64,000 nt of DNA from a virus. Under the pieces are notes generated by a model that was given only the letters and a program-made list of their open reading frames with translations, was not told the origin of the DNA and did not search any database. The stretch covers positions 1-64,000 of the IMG/VR virus record IMGVR_UViG_3300032770_000018. One strand, given 5' to 3'. The position numbers and the translations under genes were made by a program. Positions within the stretch are counted from its first letter, which is position 1. Each line of letters opens with the position of its first letter. Positions 13,605-20,922 of the stretch are shown here, piece after piece.

Positions 13605-15073
13605 AACGGTTTCTGGAAAATCAGGACTTCCTCGTAGTCAATCCTCGGCGAACCCTTCTTCTCGGCCAGCCGACGGAAGAAGCTCTTGCGGGATTTGGTT
13701 TCGAGCGTGCCGTCCTGCTCGAACAGGTCGTTGTGGCGCTTCTCTTTCACGAGCATCGCGTGAATGCGTTCGAGTGGGGTGAAGCCGATGTGTTCGAGGA
13801 GTCGGGCGGTGTCGTCGCAGAGGGGGACGCGCTGGCGATTTTTGATATAGTCCTTCACAACTAAGCAAATGATGCCGCCGGGTTTGATGGCGCGAAAGCA
13901 GGCGCGGTAAACGGCGTCAACGGCCTGCCAGTAGGTCTCACCGGATTCCTGGCCGATCTGGCCTTCGGTATTTCCGTATTCTTGGTCCTGCCGTCTCGCC
14001 AAGGCTGCAGCGCGCGCCGTCTCGCTCGCTGGATGCCCCTTGCCATTGTGGGGAACGAAATTGAACTTGCTCGCCTTCATTGAGCCCTCTTGATCCTCAA
14101 ACGGCGGACTCGTTACCACGCCGGCCACGGTTCCAGATTTGAGGCGCGAGATTTGCCCGTCTGTCGCGCCGTAGCGTTGGTCAGCGTTCTGGCTGGCGAG
14201 CGTTGCCGTGCGACCCGATTGCTGGCCGGGATGCTTGGCGGGCTTCGTGTTCAGGCCACCGGCGCCCGCCGCAATGTCGGAGTAAGGCGGCGATGAAACC
14301 ACCGCCGAAACCGTCCCCAATTTCAGCGTCTCGATATTTCCATCAGTCCTCTCCCCGGCGAGCCCCTGGTAAGTTCGGTTGCCGACCATGTCCGGTTTGT
14401 CTGGAGCGCCGTTCAGTGGCGCGGCGTATTTCCGCCCCGGTGCCGGCACGTAGCCTTTGACATTGATCCCGCCGCCGCCTTTCCCGCTGGTCTCGGCATA
14501 CGGCGGACTCGCAATCACCGCCCCAACCTTGCCCGAGCGCAGGCGTCCGATTTGGCCGGCTTCCTCGCCGTATTCCGCGTGGCACGAAACCCCCTTACTG
14601 TGATTCTGTCCAAGTTCCCCGTTCTGCTTCGCCTTCTCCCAGTCAATCCCGTCCTGTTGAGCGCGTAGTGACTCCGAATACGGCGGACTGGTGACGATGG
14701 CGCCGGCGCCCGCAATCACTTCATCGAACTGCCGCGAGTCACCCTGGACGATCACTGGCATCGGCGCGTTCAACTGGCCCAGCCGGTAGGCGTGCAGGGC
14801 GAAGTTGTCTTGGGCCATCTTTACAAAACGCGGTTCCAGTTCGCAGCCTACCCAGGCCAGCCCGCGATAGGCAGCGATCACCCCGCCGGTGCCGATGCCC
14901 CCAAAGCAGTCCACAACCGTGTCGCCTTTCGAGAGCCAGCCGCGCTCGATGCAATGGTCGAGGATGCGCTCAATGAGTCCGCGCGAGAACTTGGCTGGGT
15001 GAGCAAAGCTCTCCGACGTGATAAAGCCGTCCCAGCGGGAGTCGTAACAGCCGTGCCAGATGATGGGTTTCAT
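13601..15073 (-). CDS. DNA methyltransferase with four repeated PPY/PPF motifs
   Basis: 490 residues. A HPAKFSRGLIERIL motif X-like start is followed by VVDCFGGIGTGGVIAA (AdoMet-binding motif I), GCELEPRF, and then a repeated unit of about 70-80 residues: TSPPYSES, ASPPYAETSG, SSPPYSDIA and TSPPFEDQ, each preceded by GQI-x-x-LKSG-x-V-x-AVV-type sequence. The C-terminus has the usual CFRAIKPGGIICLVVKDY strand. One PPY is enough for catalysis in N4/N6 amino-methyltransferases, so three may be structural or regulatory copies. Coupled to the DUF5131 gene. Confidence 0.85.
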   Translation of the reverse strand: MKPIIWHGCYDSRWDGFITSESFAHPAKFSRGLIERILDHCIERGWLSKGDTVVDCFGGIGTGGVIAAYRGLAWVGCELEPRFVKMAQDNFALHAYRLGQLNAPMPVIVQGDSRQFDEVIAGAGAIVTSPPYSESLRAQQDGIDWEKAKQNGELGQNHSKGVSCHAEYGEEAGQIGRLRSGKVGAVIASPPYAETSGKGGGGINVKGYVPAPGRKYAAPLNGAPDKPDMVGNRTYQGLAGERTDGNIETLKLGTVSAVVSSPPYSDIAAGAGGLNTKPAKHPGQQSGRTATLASQNADQRYGATDGQISRLKSGTVAGVVTSPPFEDQEGSMKASKFNFVPHNGKGHPASETARAAALARRQDQEYGNTEGQIGQESGETYWQAVDAVYRACFRAIKPGGIICLVVKDYIKNRQRVPLCDDTARLLEHIGFTPLERIHAMLVKEKRHNDLFEQDGTLETKSRKSFFRRLAEKKGSPRIDYEEVLIFQKPL

Positions 15074-15097
15074 CGCGCTAAAACGGGATCTTGCTCT

Positions 15098-15574
15098 TTA
15101 CCTCAGCCGAGTGATTTCGATGCGGCACCCCTCTTCGCCGGGCGCGACCCTTACCACCGTCCACGACCCCGATACCAAGTCGTTCACCGAGTCGTCTTCG
15201 GGTAGCCGTGATAACATCGCAAAGAGTTTCGAGCGCACCCGTTGGGTCCCGTCGCTGCCGGTTTGACACATAATAAGTAACTGCGATTCTAAACTCTGGA
15301 TGGCCTTCTCCATCCATTCCTGAAACTCCGGGGATGTAATCAGGAGCGGCCTCTTGAGCGGCCTCCCGTTCGGCAACTTGGTGATCCACCGCTTGGAATT
15401 CTTGAAGCTTGGGATGTGGAAGTTCGGCGCCGACGATTGGGCCTCTGGTTCCCACTTCTTGCGCATTACCCGCGGAGCCTGGATTCGCTTTAGCTCCAGA
15501 ACGAGCGGCTCGCCTAAACGACCCGTCGGACTGCTGAACAAATCCCCGGGCAAGCATTGAGGCTCTGAGTTCAT
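15098..15574 (-). CDS. Conserved phage protein of unknown function; 5' end possibly frameshifted
   Basis: 158 residues. The core NFHIPSFKNSKRW... LLITSPEFQEWMEKAIQSLESQL, then an acidic and Trp-Val-Val-Arg end, is a family I recall from phage replication/recombination modules, but I cannot name its role. The N-terminal 45 residues look like out-of-frame sequence. In the next frame, starting at ATG 15590 (overlapping the stop of the upstream gene), MRVTSDELRASMLARGFVQQ reads like a true N-terminus. Either a frameshift splits one gene or two reading frames overlap. Confidence 0.55.
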   Translation of the reverse strand: MNSEPQCLPGDLFSSPTGRLGEPLVLELKRIQAPRVMRKKWEPEAQSSAPNFHIPSFKNSKRWITKLPNGRPLKRPLLITSPEFQEWMEKAIQSLESQLLIMCQTGSDGTQRVRSKLFAMLSRLPEDDSVNDLVSGSWTVVRVAPGEEGCRIEITRLR

Positions 15575-15580
15575 CGGAGG

Positions 15581-16078
15581 TCACTCGCATTTCTCCGGCA
15601 ACGCCTTGAACCCGCCCTCCTTGAGCGCCTGATAGAAGGTGCGTTCCCCGTCCCACGCGTAGGGCAGGAACACTTCGCGGTACTCGGCCTGCTTCATTTG
15701 GATCATGGACATCTGGACCTCGATCCAGTCTTGAACAATCTTCCAAGCCGTGCGCTCGGCCTGCTGCGCAAAGTCGGACTTACGCTTTTTCTTATGGGGG
15801 CTCCACGCCAAGGATTTCCCGTCCGATGATAGCTGTTCGCCATTGGCGTAGTTCAGCCAGAGTGCGTCCAGTGCCTTCTCTTTGTCGGCGGGAATGCGAA
15901 TCGTCATGCGCGGCGCGCCTTGGTCTGGCTGAATGTGGAAGGTGATGGCCGAAATCTCGCCGTTGGTACCGCGGTACTCCTTGGTGATCCCGCTCACCCC
16001 GCACCGAATTAGCACCTGCTCAATGCGGTAGATGGTCTGGCTTACCGGCACGTTGCTGGTGTAGTTCTTGAGGAACAT
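15581..16078 (-). CDS. Conserved phage protein of unknown function
   Basis: 165 residues: FLKNYTSNVPVSQTIYRIEQVL at the start, a beta-rich middle (SAITFHIQPDQGAPRMTIRI), a basic region KKKRKSDFAQQAERTAWKIVQDW and the C-terminal FLPYAWDGERTFYQAL motif. This arrangement recurs in phage early regions next to recombination genes. The start ATG lies inside a GTG leader ORF (16042-16092). Confidence 0.65.
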   Translation of the reverse strand: MFLKNYTSNVPVSQTIYRIEQVLIRCGVSGITKEYRGTNGEISAITFHIQPDQGAPRMTIRIPADKEKALDALWLNYANGEQLSSDGKSLAWSPHKKKRKSDFAQQAERTAWKIVQDWIEVQMSMIQMKQAEYREVFLPYAWDGERTFYQALKEGGFKALPEKCE

Positions 16079-16092
16079 ATCTCGATTTTCAC
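16042..16092 (-). promoter_or_regulatory. GTG leader mini-ORF over the gene start at 16078
   Basis: Minus strand CTGTGAAAATCGAGATATG: GTG 16092 opens a 16-codon frame (MKIEIC...) that overlaps ATG 16078. Same motif as the other leaders, but no good -10/-35 pair precedes it, so it may act only in translation. Confidence 0.35.
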
Positions 16093-16108
16093 AGTTTGTT
16101 TGCGCGGC

Positions 16109-16660
16109 CTACCTCGCGGGCTCCGGCGCGCGTTTGCGCACCCGGATTTCGCAAATCATCCCGGCCTTGAAGGCAGCGGGGTAGAACACGTCGGCCAGCG
16201 CCATCACCGATGGCACCTCCTCCGGGTCGTCTGGGTCGGCGTCAATATAGACCTTGATCTTGTCGCACTGGCGCTCGAAGGACAGTGGCATCTCGCGGTC
16301 GAACACCAGGGAGGTCGCCCGGCGAATCTGTTCGAGCAGGCCGTCCACGTCAAACTGCGGGTCCTGCTGGAACTCCCGCGCCGGCTCGGGCGAACCGACC
16401 AGCCCCTCCTCGAGCAGGATTTGCGCGTCGTAGCCTCCAAGCTGGCCGGCGCGCGCCGCCAGGTACTTGATGGCCTTGATCTGCCGCCCGGATTTTCCGC
16501 AGACAATTTTGAAGTCCGCGCGGTGGGGAATGACAGTGATTGCCACGTCGCTGCCATCCACGGCTTCCAGGATACGGCAGTCCGCCGGGTAGCGGCACAG
16601 GCCAAGAATCAGTGGGGCGATGGCCTTGCTAAGCGGGTGTTTCAGGTCTTCACGTTTCAC
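16109..16660 (-). CDS. KH-domain protein (KhpA-like), leaderless GTG start
   Basis: 183 residues. A KH-type RNA-binding core is seen around ITVIPHRADFKIVCGKSGRQIKAIKYLAARA: the GKSGRQIKAIK part equals the GxxG loop and helix of KH domains (KhpA/YlqC style). The remaining sequence is acidic with beta strands and resembles no named family. There is no ATG near the N-terminus; GTG 16660 lies in CACAGTGAAACGTGAA, five bases after a TTGACA-17-TATTGC promoter. A phage KH protein could bind phage sRNA or mRNA. Confidence 0.6.
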   Translation of the reverse strand: MKREDLKHPLSKAIAPLILGLCRYPADCRILEAVDGSDVAITVIPHRADFKIVCGKSGRQIKAIKYLAARAGQLGGYDAQILLEEGLVGSPEPAREFQQDPQFDVDGLLEQIRRATSLVFDREMPLSFERQCDKIKVYIDADPDDPEEVPSVMALADVFYPAAFKAGMICEIRVRKRAPEPAR

Positions 16661-16698
16661 TGTGATAAAGCAATAACCCGGGCGCGCCGGGCTGTCAA
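16658..16698 (-). promoter_or_regulatory. Strong promoter with CACAGTGAAA start block
   Basis: TTGACA (16693-16698), 17-bp spacer, TATTGC (16670-16675), five bases, CACAGTG. The best -35 of the class. Transcript would begin within a few bases of the GTG start of the KH gene. Confidence 0.65.
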
Positions 16699-16889
16699 CG
16701 ATTTCTCTTCGCGATGTTGTACCCCTGCACGAACGCGACCCACGCCGTTCCCATAGCCGCCGCCAGACAGCGCTCGCTCATGTAGGTATCGCGCTTGAGG
16801 ACGAGCTTCTGCTTGGCCCACATCTTTTCAAACTCCAGGCGCAGGGCCTCGCTCTGCTCCATGTGATGTTCGAGTTGGATCAGGGTCAT
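16695..16889 (-). CDS. Hypothetical helical protein
   Basis: 64 residues, helical (LEHHMEQSEALRLEFEKMWAKQK). ATG 16889 overlaps the stop of the dnaB gene (ATGA), so it is the last gene of the replication operon. Function unknown. Confidence 0.5.
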   Translation of the reverse strand: MTLIQLEHHMEQSEALRLEFEKMWAKQKLVLKRDTYMSERCLAAAMGTAWVAFVQGYNIAKRNR

Positions 16890-18346
16890 TGGGGTTGGTA
16901 GGCGAGATCCGGCTGGGTATCCACCTGGACATCATCGTCGGATATTTTAGCAGCGCTTTCGAAACGCGTGTAGCTCTTGCAAAACACAAGCGGGACCTCT
17001 CCGGTTGGTCCATCCTTCTGCTTGTCGATCAGGAGGTTCACGCGCTGGGTGTAGTCGTTCCCATTATCCGCAGCATCGTCGTCCTGCTCCTTCGGGCGGT
17101 AGAGCAGGCCAACCACGTCGGCATCCTGTTCAACGGCCCCGGACTCCCGCAGGTCGGCCATCCTTGGCTTGCGATTCTTTTCCCGGTCGAGCTCGCGGTT
17201 TAACTGGCTGAGGACGATTATCGGGATGTTCAGTTCCTTTCCGATTGCCTTAACGCCCGAGGAGATGTCGGCGATCTCCTGCTCCCGGGTTTTGGCCCGC
17301 GCGGAGGTAGAATGCAGAAGCTGGAGGTAGTCTATTACCAGGAGCTTTATTCCATGCTGCTGGTGCCACCGCCTGGCCTTGGCGCGCAGTTGCAGGACCG
17401 ATAGCCCTGACTTGTCGTGAACGAAAAGCGGCGCCCGGGACAACCGTCCTGCGGCATCGGTGATGCTCGAAAAATCGCGCTCGGCAATTAACCCCTGATG
17501 AACGTTGCGGATGTTCACCCTGGCCCGGGAACAGACCATCCGCATCATCAAGTTATCCGCAGTGGTCTCCAGCGTAAAGACCCCGACCGGAAGGCGCTGC
17601 TCGACGGCAACGTAATCGGCGATATTGGCCGCCAGTGAGCTTTTCCCCATGCTCGGACGGCCAGCGATGACGATCATGCTGGCCGGCTGCATCCCCCAGA
17701 TGAGGCGGTCCAGATCGACAAATCCCGTAGGAATGCCCCGCAGCTTTCCGCGGTTCTGGTGGCAGTCCTCAATCACAGCGATGGTCCGCTGCACCAGTTT
17801 TCCAACCGGATCGGTTTCACCTACCGACGCCCGAGCCTCAGCCACTCGGAGAACATCGCGCTCCATCTCATCAATCAAAGCGTCCACTTCGCCCTCATAG
17901 TCGTAAATCCTGCTGACTATCCCGGTGCAGGTCTGGATCATCCTTCGGAGCAGGTATTTCTCGTGGATGATGTCCGTGTAGTAGGTGACCATGGCTGGAG
18001 ACGCGGCCAGGTTTGGAAGTTGTGCTAGATACGCAATGCCACCAACCTGGTCCAGGAGGCGTTTATCCTTGAGTTTTTGCTGAAGGGTCACCACGTCAAT
18101 GCCCTCGCGCGCGTCGTACATCTCAACCATGGTCGAATAGATGGACTGATGCCGCAGATCATAGAACACCTCGGGGACTCCTGAAAATGCCCGGATGCAC
18201 TCCCCGATCGTGGAATTTGGGTCCTGTAGGATGCACCCAAGGCAAGCCTCTTCGGCCTCCGAAGAGTGTGGTGGAAGGCGATCGATGCTGGACCCGTTTC
18301 GGGACGCGCTGTTTCGCCGGCCGGATGTAAGGTCTGGGGAAATCAC
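16886..18346 (-). CDS. dnaB: Replicative DNA helicase DnaB
   Basis: 486 residues. N-terminal DnaB domain (PHSSEAEEACLGCILQDPN), linker, then a RecA-like motor: Walker A AGRPSMGKSS, Walker B region LLVIDYLQLL, and motif H4-like SQLNRELDRE with the ADLRESGAVEQDAD segment. Hexameric 5'-3' fork helicase. GTG 18346 overlaps the stop of the initiator gene (GTGA), giving a lambda-like initiator-helicase pair. Confidence 0.95.
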   Translation of the reverse strand: MISPDLTSGRRNSASRNGSSIDRLPPHSSEAEEACLGCILQDPNSTIGECIRAFSGVPEVFYDLRHQSIYSTMVEMYDAREGIDVVTLQQKLKDKRLLDQVGGIAYLAQLPNLAASPAMVTYYTDIIHEKYLLRRMIQTCTGIVSRIYDYEGEVDALIDEMERDVLRVAEARASVGETDPVGKLVQRTIAVIEDCHQNRGKLRGIPTGFVDLDRLIWGMQPASMIVIAGRPSMGKSSLAANIADYVAVEQRLPVGVFTLETTADNLMMRMVCSRARVNIRNVHQGLIAERDFSSITDAAGRLSRAPLFVHDKSGLSVLQLRAKARRWHQQHGIKLLVIDYLQLLHSTSARAKTREQEIADISSGVKAIGKELNIPIIVLSQLNRELDREKNRKPRMADLRESGAVEQDADVVGLLYRPKEQDDDAADNGNDYTQRVNLLIDKQKDGPTGEVPLVFCKSYTRFESAAKISDDDVQVDTQPDLAYQPQ

Positions 18347-19170
18347 GCGGAAACTCCTGCCAGGGCGATCTGGCGGTTAAGGTCATCAGCCCTCAAGCGC
18401 AGAGCTTTAAGCTCTGCCCGTTGGGCTTCGGTGCAACGCGGATTGTAGGCGGTGCTATCGCGGTTGGCCGGGTGAGTTGATATAACCTCGGACACAGACT
18501 TGAGTTGAACCGCCGGGCTCGGCGCGAAACCACTGCCATTACCGTTCAGTTTTTGCTCGAAGATTCCCTGATACCCCTTCTCAATCGAGTTGTTGATCGC
18601 ATCTACCCATCTTTTAGGCCCCCACTCCTTTAGCAACTTTAACTGGAGGCGTGCGGTGGATGGTGTAATCTTCTGACGGCGCTCCCGGCGGTACTTGTTC
18701 CAGTCATCCCACGCGACCCGGCATTCCTCGGTCATCAGCTCAGAGTCCTTGAAAAGCTCTGACGGTTGTACTGACGGATCTATGACGGGTACTGACGGAT
18801 CGGGTGACCCTGAGTGTACACGCCGGTCACCCCTCTCTGCCTCCAGGGTCACCCCTCCATTACCACGCCGGTCACCCCTCTCCGTTGACAGGTGACCTAC
18901 AGTCACCCGTGGGGTTAGCCTGTAAAGGTTAGTTGTTCCAGGCAGCCCTCCGCCACGCCTGACGCTCACCTTTCCGGACTTTGTCAGCCGAATGATTATA
19001 CGCTGAACCCCGCGGTCGGACATCCTGGCTTTTAGGGCAATGCTATCTATGCTTGGCCAAGCCTCTCCGGAGTCATTACAGAAGTCTGCAAGTGCCAGCA
19101 TTACAAGAAGTTCAGGCTGCTTAGATATAGAGGCGTCATCCCACACCTGGGACATTATTCGGATGCTCAT
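18343..19170 (-). CDS. Replication initiator-like protein with helix-turn-helix domain
   Basis: 275 residues. Residues ~15-90 form a winged helix (LALADFCNDSGEAWPSIDSIALKARMSDRGVQRIIIRLTKSGKVSVRR), as in phage replisome organisers. A low-complexity linker has repeated ERGDRR units and Pro/Ser stretches. The C-terminal part (VAWDDWNKYRRERRQKITPSTARLQL) is a helical domain seen in phage initiators. The linker DNA carries iteron-like repeats, so it may bind its own gene as origin, like lambda O. Confidence 0.75.
   Translation of the reverse strand: MSIRIMSQVWDDASISKQPELLVMLALADFCNDSGEAWPSIDSIALKARMSDRGVQRIIIRLTKSGKVSVRRGGGLPGTTNLYRLTPRVTVGHLSTERGDRRGNGGVTLEAERGDRRVHSGSPDPSVPVIDPSVQPSELFKDSELMTEECRVAWDDWNKYRRERRQKITPSTARLQLKLLKEWGPKRWVDAINNSIEKGYQGIFEQKLNGNGSGFAPSPAVQLKSVSEVISTHPANRDSTAYNPRCTEAQRAELKALRLRADDLNRQIALAGVSA
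18802..18911. repeat. Iteron-like repeats, putative replication origin
   Basis: GGTCACCCCTC occurs at 18825-18835, 18847-18857 and 18870-18880 (22-23 bp apart, two helical turns). Inverted copies GGGTGACC (18802-18809) and GGTGACC (18891-18897) and a degenerate AGTCACCCGTG at 18901 flank them. They lie inside the initiator gene. The two outer direct copies share an 18-bp identity. Confidence 0.55.
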
Positions 19171-19343
19171 GGGTTTTGAATTTGAACGTTCTGTGCTGCC
19201 TCCGGCAGATGTGACTCCGGACAGTTCGGCGGGACCGAAAAGGCCAGAAGCAGCACGGAATTTTCGTTATATCCGAAGTCACGAGACCGGTTCTACACCC
19301 CAGCTCGCGACCCGTGCAAGGGTTTTCTGAAAAAACTTCACGA

Positions 19344-19373
19344 TTGACACGAAGCCCGGTCGGTAGGACAACG
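19344..19373 (+). promoter_or_regulatory. Possible leaderless promoter
   Basis: TTGACA (19344-19349) with an 18-bp spacer to ACAACG, seven bases before ATG 19381. The -35 is consensus; the -10 is weak (an alternative TAGGAC lies at 14 bp). Confidence 0.35.
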
Positions 19374-19380
19374 GGGCGAT

Positions 19381-19584
19381 ATGGCAGCAGCGAATTGGAT
19401 CTCTGGAGCAGTGAAAAATCGAGGAGCACTCCACCGGGAACTCGGCATCCCTCAGGGCCAAAAAATACCGGCGTCCAAGCTGGCGAGCGCCGCGGCCAAG
19501 GGAGGAAAGCTTGGCCGGCGGGCACGCCTGGCTCAGACGCTCGGGAAGTTAAGGCGCAAGGGCTCACTGCGGGCGAAGCGGTAG
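19381..19584 (+). CDS. Small basic conserved phage protein
   Basis: 67 residues: AAANWISGAVKNRGALHREL, GIPQGQKIPASKLASAAAKG, GKLGRRARLAQTLGKLRRK. I recognise this order (W-I-x-G-A-V-K then G-x-P-x-G-x-K-I-P-x-x-K-L) as a widespread small, basic phage protein of unknown function, usually in head/early regions. It is a single plus-strand gene facing the 19586-19900 gene, separated by one base. Confidence 0.7.
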   Translation: MAAANWISGAVKNRGALHRELGIPQGQKIPASKLASAAAKGGKLGRRARLAQTLGKLRRKGSLRAKR

Positions 19585-19585
19585 C

Positions 19586-19900
19586 CTATTCGGGATCGTC
19601 CTCGATTTCGGTCTTCACTTTGAGCTTCTCGCTGGTCTCGAACTCGACCGAACGATGGGCGGTGACCTTTTCGGTCTTGCCGTCCTCCTCGCCCTCTGCT
19701 GGGACCTCGATCTCCACGTCGTAGGTGTAACCGCTCTGCTTGTGCTTCTGGAGGAGTTCCAAAAGCGCTTTCTTGGCCGCGATCTCCGTCTTTCCCCAGG
19801 CCATTCGGCTGTCACGCGCAGCCACGTAATTCTCGGCCGCCGTTTCGATCTCTTTGATTCTCGCCGGCCCGGTTCCGGGCAGGCTGTCTTGTTTTGCCAT
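19586..19900 (-). CDS. Conserved phage protein (recombination cassette)
   Basis: 104 residues, charged; starts MAKQDSLPGTGPARIKEIET, has KKALLELLQKHKQSGYTYD and an acidic end. Such proteins commonly accompany RecE/RecT-type genes in phages. Helical N-terminus, beta-strand C-terminus. Last gene of the leftward recombination operon. Confidence 0.6.
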   Translation of the reverse strand: MAKQDSLPGTGPARIKEIETAAENYVAARDSRMAWGKTEIAAKKALLELLQKHKQSGYTYDVEIEVPAEGEEDGKTEKVTAHRSVEFETSEKLKVKTEIEDDPE

Positions 19901-19938
19901 GATGTTCTTTCTGTGTTTTTGGTTAACCGTCGTGGAAA

Positions 19939-20919
19939 CTATTCGCCGTAGAGCATCAGCCGCTCAGGCGGTTCGGTGATGGTGAAGCCGTCAATAACCT
20001 TCTGCCCCTCGTCGTCCCAGGAAGGGAACACCCCGGACCTGAGGCATCGGCAGTAAAGCCGCAGGGCCATAACACACTTCTCCCGGCCGCGTCGCATGAA
20101 CTCCGCCGAGATGTGGCGCCGCGCTGGCTGGTAGGGGGCGACGTTTTCCTGGATGATGTGCCGGAAGTCCGTCCGGTCTTCGCCGGTGGCCAGCGTGTAA
20201 ACGTCCATGTTCATTGCCGCCTGCCAGTCGTAATTCCGCTTGTGGACCACCCAGCGCCAGCCGTCCGGGTCGGCCTCGCGCGCGGTTTTGAAATCGCCAA
20301 GGCACTTTCCGAACAGCGGGTGGGCCTTGTCGCAGACGAGATCGGTCAGCGTTTTTACCGGGATGACCAGACCGGTCTCGGGGTCCTTGTACTCCGCCAC
20401 ACACATGACCTGGAAAGCCGAGCACTTGATGAACGGCCCGCAGACCGGGTCCTTCATCAGGCGAGCGACGGCAGAGGTGGCCTCGAGCATCATCTCAGCG
20501 TCAACGACAGTCAGTCCGTCGGACTCCTGCTCAGCCTTCCAGTCCTTGCACTCCTTGCACTGGGGGTTCCATGGCACCTGCTCGCCAGCAACAGCCTTAC
20601 CCTCTTTGACGATGCTCATGGTTTTTGTCGCCGTACAGGTCTCCGGGGGAATGGCGTAGCGCTGGTCGAAGCGGCCGCGGTCGGTTACTAGGCAGTCAAT
20701 GAGGCTACCCCACTCGGTAGCGTCCGTGTCCTTGGGCTTGTAGCCAGCCAGCCAGTTCTGCGGGTTGCGCGTGAAAAGGCCAAGCTCGGAGCGTGTCATC
20801 GCGCGGCCGGGATGACCGCGCGGGAACGCCGGATCATCCAGGTGGTAGGCATCGGCGTCGACGTTGGCCCCGACCAGTTTGGCATTAGAGAACGGGTTTT
20901 TGAATTCGGGTAGTTCCAT
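19939..20919 (-). CDS. RecE-like exonuclease (PD-(D/E)XK family)
   Basis: 326 residues. The motifs AMTRSELGLFTRNPQNW, TEWGSLIDCLVTD, then LVCDKAHPLFGKCLGDFKTAREADPDGWRWVVHKRNYDWQAAM match the PD-(D/E)XK nuclease core used by RecE/exonuclease VIII-like phage enzymes (D...DFK, then Tyr/Gln helix). It would resect double-stranded ends for annealing-based recombination, together with the ATPases upstream. Confidence 0.8.
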   Translation of the reverse strand: MELPEFKNPFSNAKLVGANVDADAYHLDDPAFPRGHPGRAMTRSELGLFTRNPQNWLAGYKPKDTDATEWGSLIDCLVTDRGRFDQRYAIPPETCTATKTMSIVKEGKAVAGEQVPWNPQCKECKDWKAEQESDGLTVVDAEMMLEATSAVARLMKDPVCGPFIKCSAFQVMCVAEYKDPETGLVIPVKTLTDLVCDKAHPLFGKCLGDFKTAREADPDGWRWVVHKRNYDWQAAMNMDVYTLATGEDRTDFRHIIQENVAPYQPARRHISAEFMRRGREKCVMALRLYCRCLRSGVFPSWDDEGQKVIDGFTITEPPERLMLYGE

Positions 20920-20922
20920 AGG

